Assembly: GCA_025210345.1 (NCBI GenBank)
Contig: JAOARX010000003.1
Location: 1 to 48,318, forward strand
DNA length: 48,318 nt
From: Pelagimonas sp.
Lineage (GTDB): Bacteria; Pseudomonadota; Alphaproteobacteria; Rhodobacterales; Rhodobacteraceae
Direction: 5' to 3'
A program made the position numbers and the translations under genes. The notes beneath the pieces are model-generated. The model did not search any database. It was not told where the DNA came from and saw nothing but the letters and a program-made list of their open reading frames with translations. This document shows positions 25,752-34,577 of the stretch, piece after piece; positions within the stretch are counted from its first letter, which is position 1, and each line of letters begins with the position of its first letter.

Positions 25752-26378
25752 ATGACCACGACAACCAAGGATCTCGCGGCGCAGACCCGCGAGATCTATG
25801 AAGAGCAGGCGCAGGCTTTTGACCGCGCGCGCAGTCGCAAGCTGTTCGAAGCGCGTTGGTTGACGCGCTTCACCAATGGGTTGACCCCGGGCGGGCGCGT
25901 TCTGGATCTGGGATGCGGTGCTGGTGAACCTATTGCCGCGTGGCTGATCGCAGAAGGGTTTACCCTGACGGGTATGGATTTTGCACAGCCCATGCTGGAC
26001 ATCGCACGTGCGCGCTGGCCTGACGGGGACTGGCGGCAGGGGGATATGCGCGACCTGGACCAGAGGGCGGAATACGACGGTATTGTCGCCTGGGACAGCT
26101 TTTTCCATCTGACGCCGGACGAACAGCGCGCTTGTCTGCCGCGCCTGGCGCGGGCGTTGCGACCGGGGGGCAGCCTTTTGGTAACGGTCGGGCACAGTCT
26201 GGGTGAGGTCACGGGCCAGGTCGGCAGCGCAGTGGTTTATCACGCCAGCCTATCGCCAGCGGAATATGCGGCGCTATTGGAAGAGAACGAAATGCAGATG
26301 GTTGGTTTCATGGCCCAAGATCCCGATTGCGCCGAGCATTCCGTATTGCTTGCCCGGCGGAGGGCCGCGGTGGATTAG
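25752..26378 (+). CDS. Class I SAM-dependent methyltransferase
   Basis: A 208-residue methyltransferase with SAM motif I VLDLGCGAGEPIAAWLI (about residues 47-63), motif II-like DGDWRQGDMRDL and motif III with LRPGGSLLVTVG. The substrate is not evident; small-molecule or ubiquinone-type methylation is possible. The ATG at 25752 follows GGAGAG and was chosen over an upstream ATG at 25719. It follows the sugar importer but need not belong to it. Confidence 0.8.
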   Translation: MTTTTKDLAAQTREIYEEQAQAFDRARSRKLFEARWLTRFTNGLTPGGRVLDLGCGAGEPIAAWLIAEGFTLTGMDFAQPMLDIARARWPDGDWRQGDMRDLDQRAEYDGIVAWDSFFHLTPDEQRACLPRLARALRPGGSLLVTVGHSLGEVTGQVGSAVVYHASLSPAEYAALLEENEMQMVGFMAQDPDCAEHSVLLARRRAAVD

Positions 26379-26556
26379 AACCGGGAATTCAGAGCGAATG
26401 GTTTACCAAATCCCGTCGAATGACGCCCGACATCATGTATTGGATTTATGAAAAGACAATCTAAACACACGGCTTACTTGTACCCAAGCTGCGCTTGCAA
26501 CTTGTTTCCCGTAAGCCTAATCTGGTCGGAACAGACCTGTTTTCTATGGGCTTGGG

Positions 26557-26961
26557 ATGTCGGAAAAGCAAATCTACATCGCGGATGACAACTTGGATTT
26601 CGCCGGAATTTTGGCATTTATTGCCAAATCAGAGGGCTGGAGTGTCGAGTTGTGCGGAAATGGCCGTGAGTTGTTTCAGAAGGTTTCTGAAGCACAAGGG
26701 CCCGCGGTTGCAATCATCGATATCAACATGCCGGAAATGGATGGAATCGAAGTGATCGAAAAGCTGATCGACGTTGATCGCTTTTTGCGCATTCGATTTA
26801 TCACCGGGGGGGAAACTCCGCCGATCTTGGCCGCTAGCATGATCGCCAATGCCAGAAACCTGAGCGTGGGGCGCAATCTGTACAAGCCGATCCCAAAGGC
26901 CGATTTTGTCGATGTGTTGCGCGAAGAAGAAAAGAACCTTTCGGCAGAAATGCAGCCCTGA
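26557..26961 (+). CDS. Stand-alone response regulator receiver
   Basis: A 134-residue single-domain receiver: acidic pocket IADDN (8-12), phospho-acceptor D55 in IIDINMPEMDG, the threonine of RFITGG and the conserved lysine in LYKPIPK. There is no output domain, so it would act like CheY or in a phosphorelay by protein contact. No kinase gene is adjacent. The 178-base region upstream is richer in A and T than its surroundings and probably holds its promoter. Confidence 0.85.
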   Translation: MSEKQIYIADDNLDFAGILAFIAKSEGWSVELCGNGRELFQKVSEAQGPAVAIIDINMPEMDGIEVIEKLIDVDRFLRIRFITGGETPPILAASMIANARNLSVGRNLYKPIPKADFVDVLREEEKNLSAEMQP

Positions 26962-27048
26962 CACATAGCGCTTCTGTGTGCCTGTCCCGGTTCAGGCTAT
27001 ACTTCGAAAATTGCTTGGTTTGGCCCATGTCTCGAAGGGGGATTTGCC

Positions 27049-28344
27049 ATGTCGCATGATCGTGTCCTTATCGCTGGCGGAGGCATCGGTGGTTTGTCAC
27101 TGGCATTGACGCTGCATCAAATCGGTGTGGACTGTGTGGTGTTTGAATCCGTATCCGAGCTCAAACCCCTGGGTGTGGGGATCAATCTTCAGCCCAACGC
27201 CGTGCGCGAATTGATGGAGCTTGGGTTCACAACCGATGATTTGGACCAACTGGGCGCGCCCGCGCGTGAATGGGCCTTGGTGGGGCAAAAGGGGCAGGAA
27301 ATCTATGCCGAGCCACGCGGAACGGATGCGGGGTATCATTGGCCGCAATATGCGGTCCATCGCGGCGCGTTCCACATGGCCCTGGCGCGCCGGTTCGTAC
27401 AACTTGCGGGCGCTGATGCGCTCAGGACTGGCCAGCGTGCAGCCGGATATCAGATCGAAGCCGACGGGCGTGTCACGCTGCGACTGACCTCGGTTGATGG
27501 CGAAAGCTTTGAAACCGGGCGCGTGTTGATTGGCGCGGATGGGATCCATTCCGCCATTCGTGCCCAGATGCACCCGACGCAACCCCCAATCCATTGGGGC
27601 GGCGCCGTCATGTGGCGCGGGACCTCCTGGACCAAGCCGGTGCGCACGGGGGCGTCATTTATCGGATTGGGGACGCACCGGCATCGCATGGTGATCTACC
27701 CGATTTCCCGCCCGGATCCGGACACGGGCCTTGCCTTGGTCAACTGGATCGCCGAGGTGACCTATGATGATCCCTCGGTGCATGAGCGCACAGGCTGGTT
27801 CCGGCAAGTGCCCATTGAGGACTTTATCCACCACTTTGAGGGCTGGACATATGATTGGCTGGATGTGCCAGCGTTGATCCGTGGGGCGGATGCGGCCTAT
27901 GAGAATCCCATGATTGACCGCGATCCGGTGCCCCATTGGATTGACGGGCCAGTGGCCCTTATGGGGGATGCGGCGCATGCCATGTACCCCACCGGGTCGA
28001 ACGGCGCCAGCCAGGCCATTATCGACGCCCGCACGCTGGGGGCCAAGATACTGTCCGATGGCGTCACCGCCCTGGCGCTTGAGGCCTATAACGATCAGCT
28101 TTGTGGGCCGGTCTCTGACCTGATCCTGCGCAACCGGGGCGCTGGGCCCTTTGGATTGCTGAATTTGGTGAATGACCGCTGCGGGGGAGAGTTCGATCAG
28201 ATTGATGATGTGGTGACGCCGCAAGAGCGGTCTGAGTTCATGACGAAATACAAGGCGGCCGCGGGCTTCGCGCGCGATACGCTGAATGCGGCGCCGTCGA
28301 TTATTCCAGCGGGCGCCCAAATCGGCCAACAGGCCAGCCCCTAG
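27049..28344 (+). CDS. FAD-dependent monooxygenase (flavin-dependent oxidoreductase)
   Basis: A 431-residue group A flavoprotein monooxygenase. The N-terminal dinucleotide fold has IAGGGIGGLSLALTLHQIG (about residues 8-26), and the GD motif is MGDAAHAMYPTGSNGASQAI. The latter phrase is typical of the PhzS/6-hydroxynicotinate-type branch. It would hydroxylate an aromatic or heteroaromatic substrate with NAD(P)H and oxygen. No pathway partner is evident nearby. It is convergent with acuI. Confidence 0.85.
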   Translation: MSHDRVLIAGGGIGGLSLALTLHQIGVDCVVFESVSELKPLGVGINLQPNAVRELMELGFTTDDLDQLGAPAREWALVGQKGQEIYAEPRGTDAGYHWPQYAVHRGAFHMALARRFVQLAGADALRTGQRAAGYQIEADGRVTLRLTSVDGESFETGRVLIGADGIHSAIRAQMHPTQPPIHWGGAVMWRGTSWTKPVRTGASFIGLGTHRHRMVIYPISRPDPDTGLALVNWIAEVTYDDPSVHERTGWFRQVPIEDFIHHFEGWTYDWLDVPALIRGADAAYENPMIDRDPVPHWIDGPVALMGDAAHAMYPTGSNGASQAIIDARTLGAKILSDGVTALALEAYNDQLCGPVSDLILRNRGAGPFGLLNLVNDRCGGEFDQIDDVVTPQERSEFMTKYKAAAGFARDTLNAAPSIIPAGAQIGQQASP

Positions 28345-28404
28345 CGTCTGCGCGGCCAGACCTGGGTGATGCTCATCACAATAGCGCGGGATCGTGCATG
28401 CAAT

Positions 28405-28430
28405 ACGGGCGGCCCGAATGGACCGCCCGT
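28405..28430. terminator. Hairpin between convergent genes
   Basis: ACGGGCGG (28405-28412) and CCGCCCGT (28423-28430) form a perfect 8-bp stem with a 10-base loop between the convergent monooxygenase and acuI genes. No clear U tract follows on either strand, so termination is plausible but not certain. Confidence 0.45.
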
Positions 28431-28451
28431 CAGTCGTTTCAGGCTGCGATC

Positions 28452-29435
28452 CTAGGCCGTGACGTCCACGACAACGCGGCCCTGAACCTGACCTTTCAGG
28501 ATATCTGCGCCCAGCTTGGGCAGGTCCGACAGGGTGGCGGGCACCACCATGCTTTCGAGCTTGTCCATGGGCAGATCCGTGGCGATGCGGCCCCAGGCGC
28601 GCTGGCGGTTGTCAAAGGGTTGCATCACGCTGTCGATCCCCAAGAGGTTCACACCGCGCAACAGAAAGGGCACCACGGTGGCGGGCAGGTTTGCGCCCCC
28701 CGCAAGACCAACAGCGGCCACCGAAGCGCCATATTGCATCTGCCCCAAAACGCGCGCCAGCATGTCACCGCCCACGGCGTCAACGCAGCCGCCCCATGTC
28801 TCGGTTTCAAGCGGGCGTTTGGTGGTTTCATTGATCTCTTCGCGGGCCACGATTTGCGTGGCCCCCAGGGCGGTCAGATAGTCGGCGGTTTCGGGGCGAC
28901 CGGTCACACCGGCGACCTGATGTCCAAGATTTGCCAGGATCGCAGTCGCAACCGAGCCAACGCCGCCCGCCGCTCCGGTGACCAGAACCGGCCCGTCTTT
29001 GATCCCATGATCCTCAAGCGCCATCACCGCGAGCATCGCGGTAAATCCCGCAGTCCCCACCGCCATCGCCTGGCGGGTGGTCAGACCCTCGGGCAGGGGA
29101 ACCAGCATGTCGGCCTTGACCCGCGCCTTTTCCGCGTAGCCGCCCCAGCGGTTCTCCCCCACGCGCCAACCAGTCAGAACAACCTTGTCACCGGGTTTAT
29201 AGCGATCATCGTCCGAGGCTTCGACCGTACCGGCGAAATCAATGCCGGGCACATGCGGATAAGTGCGCACAAGCCCACCACCGGGCCCGATGCACAGACC
29301 GTCCTTGTAGTTCACGGTCGAGTATTCGACCGCCACTGTCACATCGCCTTGGGGCAGTTGATCGGTGCTGATCTCTTGCACGCTGGCGGATGTCTTGCCG
29401 TCGTCGTTCTTTTCGACAAGCAGGGCTTTGAACAT
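28452..29435 (-). CDS. acuI: Acrylyl-CoA reductase AcuI (MDR family)
   Basis: A 327-residue NADPH-dependent medium-chain reductase that converts toxic acryloyl-CoA to propionyl-CoA in DMSP catabolism. It has the GroES-like domain with YSTVNYKDGLCIGPGGGL, then GWRVGENRWGGYAEKA and the cofactor loop VTGAAGGVGSVATAILANLG, a set that matches the YhdH/AcuI subgroup. The ATG at 29435 has AAGGAGATC directly upstream; a longer frame to 29471 lies in the spacer after dmdA. The dmdA-acuI order is that known from Ruegeria pomeroyi, which strongly supports the role. Confidence 0.93.
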   Translation of the reverse strand: MFKALLVEKNDDGKTSASVQEISTDQLPQGDVTVAVEYSTVNYKDGLCIGPGGGLVRTYPHVPGIDFAGTVEASDDDRYKPGDKVVLTGWRVGENRWGGYAEKARVKADMLVPLPEGLTTRQAMAVGTAGFTAMLAVMALEDHGIKDGPVLVTGAAGGVGSVATAILANLGHQVAGVTGRPETADYLTALGATQIVAREEINETTKRPLETETWGGCVDAVGGDMLARVLGQMQYGASVAAVGLAGGANLPATVVPFLLRGVNLLGIDSVMQPFDNRQRAWGRIATDLPMDKLESMVVPATLSDLPKLGADILKGQVQGRVVVDVTA

Positions 29436-29445
29436 TTCGATCTCC

Positions 29446-30549
29446 TTAGATCCAGAAGTTTTCTTGAACAATTGCAGAAAGCTGAGATGCGGGCGTCTGA
29501 ACCGTGAGTTCGGTTCCCGCGTCCCAGTGGGTCATGCGCACCATGCCGATGGCAACATTTGTGCCGAAGTCGGGCGACCATGCGGCAGAGGACACACGCC
29601 CGACGACTTTGCCCCCGGCCAACAGCGGCCAATGGCGGTCACATGACGGGAGCGGATCACCTTCGATCGCGATGGCGCGGATCTGCTTGACCGGGCCTTC
29701 CTTGGCAACACGCAACAGCGCGTCCCGTCCGATACAGCCGATGGCGGTTTGCGTGTTGCAAAACTTGCCCAGGCCACATTCATGCGGGGTGTTGTCATCA
29801 TCCATATCGTTGCCATAGGACAGCAACCCCCCCTCGATCCGTTCGATCAGGTTCGGGCAGCCCGCGTGCACATCCAGGTCGCGTCCTGCTTCCATCAGGG
29901 CGTTCCAAAGGTCCATTCCGATATCGGACCCTTCGACGTAGATCTCATAGCCCCCCTGCTTTGAATAGCCAGAGCGGGCAACAACCATCATGCGCCCCTG
30001 AAAGCTAAGCTGTTTGAAACGGAAAAAGCGGATATCCCGTACGGTGTCGCCAAAGACGCGCGCCATCAGCTCGTCGGCTTTGGGGCCCTGAACCGCCAGA
30101 GGTGAGACATCGGGCTCATCCACCAGAACATCCAGCCGATACCCATAGGCAATCCCCTTGACCCACAACAACAAATCGCTGTCCGCGATCGAAATCCACC
30201 AGTGATCGTCCGCCAGTTTGACCGCCACCGGATCGTTCAGCATGCCCCCGGTTTCGTCGACAATCGGCACGTAATAGCATTGCCCGGGCAGCATCGTCCG
30301 CAGGTCACGCGGGGTCAAAAGCTGCATGAGGCGGCTGGCATCCGGTCCGCGCAGTTCAACCTGTCGTTCACAGGAAACATCCCAGATCTGCACCGCCTCT
30401 TTCAGGTGGTGATAATCCTCTTGAACGCTGCGAAACACCGTCGGCAACAGCATGCGGTTATACACGGTATAGGCTTTGACACCCGCAGCCTCGACCCCAT
30501 CGGAAAACGGGGTGCGGCGCAGGCGGCGCGAAGGGGAAATCAATGCCAT
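29446..30549 (-). CDS. dmdA: Dimethylsulfoniopropionate demethylase DmdA
   Basis: A 367-residue member of the GcvT (aminomethyltransferase) family that transfers a methyl group from DMSP to tetrahydrofolate, yielding methylmercaptopropionate. The N-terminal folate-binding domain includes YTVYNRMLLPTVF (about 27-39), LKEAVQIWDVSCERQVEL and later the phrase RSGYSKQGGYEIYVEG. NLIERIEGGLLSYGNDMDDD is characteristic of DmdA rather than glycine cleavage GcvT. No gcvH or gcvP is nearby. The start at 30549 is 4 bases after the acyl-CoA synthetase stop, whose 3' end supplies the GGAG site, so translation is coupled. acuI follows after 10 bases. Confidence 0.93.
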   Translation of the reverse strand: MALISPSRRLRRTPFSDGVEAAGVKAYTVYNRMLLPTVFRSVQEDYHHLKEAVQIWDVSCERQVELRGPDASRLMQLLTPRDLRTMLPGQCYYVPIVDETGGMLNDPVAVKLADDHWWISIADSDLLLWVKGIAYGYRLDVLVDEPDVSPLAVQGPKADELMARVFGDTVRDIRFFRFKQLSFQGRMMVVARSGYSKQGGYEIYVEGSDIGMDLWNALMEAGRDLDVHAGCPNLIERIEGGLLSYGNDMDDDNTPHECGLGKFCNTQTAIGCIGRDALLRVAKEGPVKQIRAIAIEGDPLPSCDRHWPLLAGGKVVGRVSSAAWSPDFGTNVAIGMVRMTHWDAGTELTVQTPASQLSAIVQENFWI

Positions 30550-30553
30550 GGGG

Positions 30554-32137
30554 TTACTCCATCTCCTGGATGCGTTTGCGCAGTTCGAATTTTTGAATCT
30601 TGCCGGTGGCTGTCTTGGGCAGGTCGGCAAAAACGACGGACTTCGGGGTTTTGAACCCGGCAAGATGTTCGCGGCAGAAGGCGATGATGCCCTGTTCGTC
30701 GGGTGCTGCTCCGTCTCGCAGTTCGACAAAGGCACAGGGGACCTCCCCCCATTTCGGGTGCGGGCGGGCGACCACGGCAGCGGCCAGCACATCGGGGTGG
30801 CGATAGAGCACGGCTTCGACCTCGACGGACGAGACATTTTCGCCCCCTGAGATGATCACATCCTTAAGACGGTCGCGGATCTGCATATAGCCGTCGGGAT
30901 AGACGACCGCACCGTCACCCGACCAGAAATAGCCGTCGGTCATGGCCTCGGACGTGGCCTTTGGGTCTTTGTAATAGCCCTTCATCACGGTGTTTGCGCG
31001 GATGGCGATTTCGCCCTGGGTTTCCCCATCCGGGGGGACGGGCCGTCCGGTGTCGCGATCCATCACCGCGACCTCTTCGACCATGGGCAGGGCAACCCCC
31101 TGGCGGGAACGGTTGGCTGCCTGGCTTGCTGGGTCAAGGTGCTCCCAATGGTCCTGGGGCAAACATTGCGAGATATGGCCAAAGGTTTCGGTCAGGCCGT
31201 AAACATGCATCACCTCGGCCCCAAGCTTGGCCATGCGTTCAAGGATCGCGGGCGGCGGTGGGGCCCCGGCAGTCATAACCTGAAGCGGAGGGTCAAAGCG
31301 GGCTTTGGGGGCCGCGCTGCTTTCGGCCAGCATCTGCAGCACGGCAGGGGCCGCACCGAAATGGGTCACACCATGGGTCTGGATCGCGTGGAACAGGTCT
31401 TCGGGTGCGTTGGAAAGGGGGAAAACCACCGTTCCCCCCATGATGGCCATCATCCAGGGGTGCCCCCAACCGTTGCAATGGAACATGGGCACAACGGACA
31501 TGTAGACGGGTTTGCCGGGCACCGCCCAAGCGGCGACCGTTCCCAAGGCCATCAGATAGGCTCCGCGATGGTGATAGACCACCCCCTTGGGCCGCCCGGA
31601 CGTGCCCGAGGTATAGTTCAGCGCGATCGCTTGCCATTCATCTGCGGGCAGACCCTCTCCATCAAAAGGCGGCGCGGTCAACAGGGTTTCAAAGGCGCCG
31701 CCGATCTCAAGTGTTTCAGGGGGCGTCTGCATCAGGGCGATCGCCTCTTGGACCAGCCCTGCCATCTCGGGCGCGACGATGACAAGTCGGCTGTCTGAAT
31801 GGTCAAGGATATAGGCGATGGTGGCCGGTTCCAGCCGGGTGTTCAGCGTCGACAGAACAGCGCCGCACATGGGCACCGCAAAGTGCATTTCGAACAGTTC
31901 CGGACAGTTGGGCGCGATCACGGTGATCGTATCCCCAAGCCCCAAACCGCGCGCGACAAGGCCACCGGCAATCTGGCGCACGCGCGCGTGGGTTTGCGCC
32001 CAGGTGCGTCGGACATCGCCATGAACAACCGCGGTCACATCCGCATGTACGATGGCAGCCCGTTTGAGAAACGAAACGGGGGAAAGCGCCACATGGTTGG
32101 CCTCAACCCGCCCCAGGGTGTCGAAATGGTGATGCAT
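30554..32137 (-). CDS. Acyl-CoA synthetase (candidate methylmercaptopropionate-CoA ligase, DmdB-like)
   Basis: A 527-residue AMP-forming ligase. The AMP-binding P-loop is YTSGTSGRPKGV near residue 175. VYGLTETFG and the hinge segment DGYMQIRDRLKDVIISGGEN follow, with the catalytic lysine in KTATGKIQKFELRK near the C-terminus. Being first in the operon with dmdA and acuI, it probably activates methylmercaptopropionate, acrylate or a related short acid to its CoA thioester. Whether it is a true DmdB cannot be told from sequence alone. AAGGAGGGG lies 10 bases before the ATG at 32137. Confidence 0.85.
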   Translation of the reverse strand: MHHHFDTLGRVEANHVALSPVSFLKRAAIVHADVTAVVHGDVRRTWAQTHARVRQIAGGLVARGLGLGDTITVIAPNCPELFEMHFAVPMCGAVLSTLNTRLEPATIAYILDHSDSRLVIVAPEMAGLVQEAIALMQTPPETLEIGGAFETLLTAPPFDGEGLPADEWQAIALNYTSGTSGRPKGVVYHHRGAYLMALGTVAAWAVPGKPVYMSVVPMFHCNGWGHPWMMAIMGGTVVFPLSNAPEDLFHAIQTHGVTHFGAAPAVLQMLAESSAAPKARFDPPLQVMTAGAPPPPAILERMAKLGAEVMHVYGLTETFGHISQCLPQDHWEHLDPASQAANRSRQGVALPMVEEVAVMDRDTGRPVPPDGETQGEIAIRANTVMKGYYKDPKATSEAMTDGYFWSGDGAVVYPDGYMQIRDRLKDVIISGGENVSSVEVEAVLYRHPDVLAAAVVARPHPKWGEVPCAFVELRDGAAPDEQGIIAFCREHLAGFKTPKSVVFADLPKTATGKIQKFELRKRIQEME

Positions 32138-32278
32138 GCCGGTGATCCCCTCCTTGATCTGACTTGCGATTTTGGCAATTCGTCGCGATGCTCCTCACAC
32201 CACCCGTGTCACCGGGCCTTGTCACCGGGCCTGCGACGGACCCGCCACGGTTGCCTTTGACCCGATGTCTTGGTATTC

Positions 32279-32308
32279 AATTGCCTGACAATTAATTGCC
32301 TGACAATT
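32279..32308 (+). promoter_or_regulatory. Tandem 15-bp repeat, likely operator of the DMSP cluster
   Basis: The 15-base unit AATTGCCTGACAATT occurs twice head-to-tail without spacing (32279-32293 and 32294-32308) in the region between the divergent acyl-CoA synthetase and regulator genes. Each unit has inverted arms AATTG and CAATT, the form expected for a dimeric GntR/FadR-family repressor. The second copy ends only 13 bases before the regulator ATG, so binding should also block the regulator's own expression. Confidence 0.65.
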
Positions 32309-32321
32309 CAATGTAAGACAA

Positions 32322-33092
32322 ATGAAAAAACTCGGATCGAGCAACAATCCCGATAAAAGCGCGCGGAAACAATCGGTTGACCTTCCTGCGCAAATCGCCA
32401 AAGCGCTGCGGGATGCGATCCTGAGCGGAGAACTGACAGCGGACGACCGGCTTCCGTCCGAATCGGACCTGGCGGACACCTTTGACGTCTCGCGCCCCAC
32501 CGTGCGCGAGGCGCTGAAGCGTCTGGCGGCGCAATCCCTGATCCGGACCGAACGCGGGGCCTTTGGCGGGGCTTTTGTACGCCGCCTGTCCTACCCCGAG
32601 GCACAGACGACCCACGCAACCAATTCAACGCTGCTCCTGACCATCAATGAGGTCAGCTTTGATGTGGCCTGCGAAGCGCGCTATGCCATGGAAAAATCCT
32701 GCACCGCTCTGGCCTGCGCGCGCCGTTCACCGGATGATCTGGCCGCGATGCGGGCCGAGATCCATCGTCAGAGCCAAACCGGCCTCAGCGATGAGGCCTT
32801 TTGCGCGTCGGATGTGGCCTTGCACCGCACATTGGTCGACGCGGCAGGCAACCCGATCTTGTCTTATCAACTTGCTGGTGCCGTCGAAGCGATGCAGCCG
32901 CTGATGAACATGATCACCTTTAGTGCGCGTTCGCGCGAACATATCGTGGGTTTGCACACCCGCCTGACCGACGCCATCGACACCCGGGATCCGCAGGTGG
33001 CGGATCTGGTTTTGGTGGAACTTGAACAATATACGCTTGAACTAGGAGCAGGGTTCATAGCCAACCGCGCAGCCCGTCGCGCCAACCCGTGA
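32322..33092 (+). CDS. FadR/GntR-family transcriptional regulator of the DMSP cluster
   Basis: A 256-residue regulator with an N-terminal winged helix (residues about 22-88; LPSESDLADTFDVSRPTVRE is the helix-turn-helix) and a C-terminal helical FCD ligand-binding domain with the metal/ligand histidines seen in DVALHRTLVDAAGNP and GLHTRLTDAI. It is divergent from the acs-dmdA-acuI operon, where a GntR regulator is also found beside dmdA in other roseobacters. It probably represses the operon until a DMSP-derived effector binds. The ATG at 32322 lacks a good ribosome-binding site, so the transcript may be leaderless or the start may be internal. Confidence 0.9.
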   Translation: MKKLGSSNNPDKSARKQSVDLPAQIAKALRDAILSGELTADDRLPSESDLADTFDVSRPTVREALKRLAAQSLIRTERGAFGGAFVRRLSYPEAQTTHATNSTLLLTINEVSFDVACEARYAMEKSCTALACARRSPDDLAAMRAEIHRQSQTGLSDEAFCASDVALHRTLVDAAGNPILSYQLAGAVEAMQPLMNMITFSARSREHIVGLHTRLTDAIDTRDPQVADLVLVELEQYTLELGAGFIANRAARRANP

Positions 33093-33173
33093 TCTCTTGC
33101 GCCGCCTGTTGCCACGGGGGCGCCTGTCGTGTCACAAGTCGTTCACAGGCATAAAGAAACAGGGGTGAACCTC

Positions 33174-34565
33174 ATGGCGGAAATGGCGCGCAAAGCAAAG
33201 CCCGAGACCGACCGTGACGACAGCTATGTGCTGGATCGCAAAGATGTGGCGCAGGTCCTGTATGCGGTGGATCGCGAGGACCGCGAACGCCTGCTTGAGC
33301 TGATTGAACCGCTGCATGCCGCGGATATCGCTGACCTGCTGGAACAGGTGAACGCCTACGACCGGATGCGCCTGATCCGTTTGTATGGGCAGGAATTCGA
33401 TGGGGACATCCTGTCGGAACTGGATGATGCGCTGCGCGAAGACGTGATCGCGGCGCTGAACCCACAGGTTCTGGCCGAAGCGGTGCGCGATCTGGACTCG
33501 GATGATGTGGTTGACCTGATCGAGGACCTCGATGAGCCGCAGCAAGAGGTCATTCTGGACGCACTAGAGGACAGCGACCGCGCGGCGGTTGAACAATCGC
33601 TGACCTATCCAGAGTTCTCAGCCGGGCGTTTGATGCAGCGCGAGGTCGTCATGGCGCCCGAACATTGGAACGTGGGTCAAGCCATTGATTACCTGCGAAC
33701 CTCCGAACACCTGCCCGAGCAATTCTATCACGTCGTTCTGGTTGATCCAAAGCTGCGCCCGGTCGGGAACATCACCCTCGGCAAGCTCATGTCGTCAGGG
33801 CGCGAGACACCCCTGACCTCTTTGGTGGAAGAGACCTTTCACTCGATTCCAGTGGTTCAGGATGAAGGCGACGTCGCCTATGCCTTCAATCAGTACCACC
33901 TGATTTCCGCGCCCGTTGTCGACGAAAATGAACGGCTGGTCGGTGTGATCACCATTGATGACGCCATGGCGGTGCTGGATGAGGAAAACGAAGAAGACAT
34001 CCTGCGCCTCGCGGGTGTGGATGGCGAAAGCCGTCTGTCTGACCGGGTGATCGACACCACGAAACGCCGCTTTCCCTGGCTTGCCGTCAATCTGGTGACG
34101 GCGGTGCTGGCATCGCTTGTCATCGCCCAGTTCGAAGTGGCCATATCGGAAATCGTGGCTCTGGCGGTGCTCATGCCGATTGTCGCGTCTATGGGGGGGA
34201 ATGCCGGGACCCAATCCCTGACCGTCGCCGTGCGCGCGCTGGCAACCAAAGACCTCACCGGGGCCAACCTGTGGCGGGTCATCTGGCGCGAGATCATGGT
34301 AGGATTGGTCAATGGCGTGTCCTTTGCGGTGATCATGGGAATTGTCGGCGTGATCTGGTTTGGCTCACCCGCGCTAGGCGGGGTGATTGCCGTCGCAATG
34401 GTGATCAATCTGGTCGTGGCGGGTCTCGCGGGGATCGTGATTCCCGTGGCATTGGAAAAGGCAGGGGTCGACCCGGCGCTGGCCTCTGGCGCATTTGTGA
34501 CAACGGTCACGGATGTGGTCGGGTTTTTCGCCTTCCTCGGGTTGGCGGTTATCGTGCTGCTATAA
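33174..34565 (+). CDS. mgtE: Magnesium transporter MgtE
   Basis: A 463-residue Mg2+ channel. The acidic N domain (about 30-140) is followed by paired CBS domains (about 145-275, with VVDENERLVGVITIDDAM) and a plug helix. The C-terminal membrane part has five helices, including the ion-pore signature PIVASMGGNAGTQSLTV, and the protein ends with FFAFLGLAVIVLL. The layout is complete and of normal length. I chose the ATG at 33174 (AGGGGT upstream); an alternative GTG at 33129 adds 15 residues. No Mg-sensing riboswitch fits in the 81 bases upstream. The next gene follows after 12 bases. Confidence 0.93.
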   Translation: MAEMARKAKPETDRDDSYVLDRKDVAQVLYAVDREDRERLLELIEPLHAADIADLLEQVNAYDRMRLIRLYGQEFDGDILSELDDALREDVIAALNPQVLAEAVRDLDSDDVVDLIEDLDEPQQEVILDALEDSDRAAVEQSLTYPEFSAGRLMQREVVMAPEHWNVGQAIDYLRTSEHLPEQFYHVVLVDPKLRPVGNITLGKLMSSGRETPLTSLVEETFHSIPVVQDEGDVAYAFNQYHLISAPVVDENERLVGVITIDDAMAVLDEENEEDILRLAGVDGESRLSDRVIDTTKRRFPWLAVNLVTAVLASLVIAQFEVAISEIVALAVLMPIVASMGGNAGTQSLTVAVRALATKDLTGANLWRVIWREIMVGLVNGVSFAVIMGIVGVIWFGSPALGGVIAVAMVINLVVAGLAGIVIPVALEKAGVDPALASGAFVTTVTDVVGFFAFLGLAVIVLL

Positions 34566-34577
34566 GCAGGAGAAAGC

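Noticed and set aside
24969-26243. Minus-strand open frame spanning the ATPase and methyltransferase genes
   Set aside because: Runs antisense across two genes with clear Walker and SAM motifs.
33093-33173. Magnesium-sensing riboswitch before mgtE
   Set aside because: The space is 81 bases and shows no fitting stem set, too short for the known M-box.
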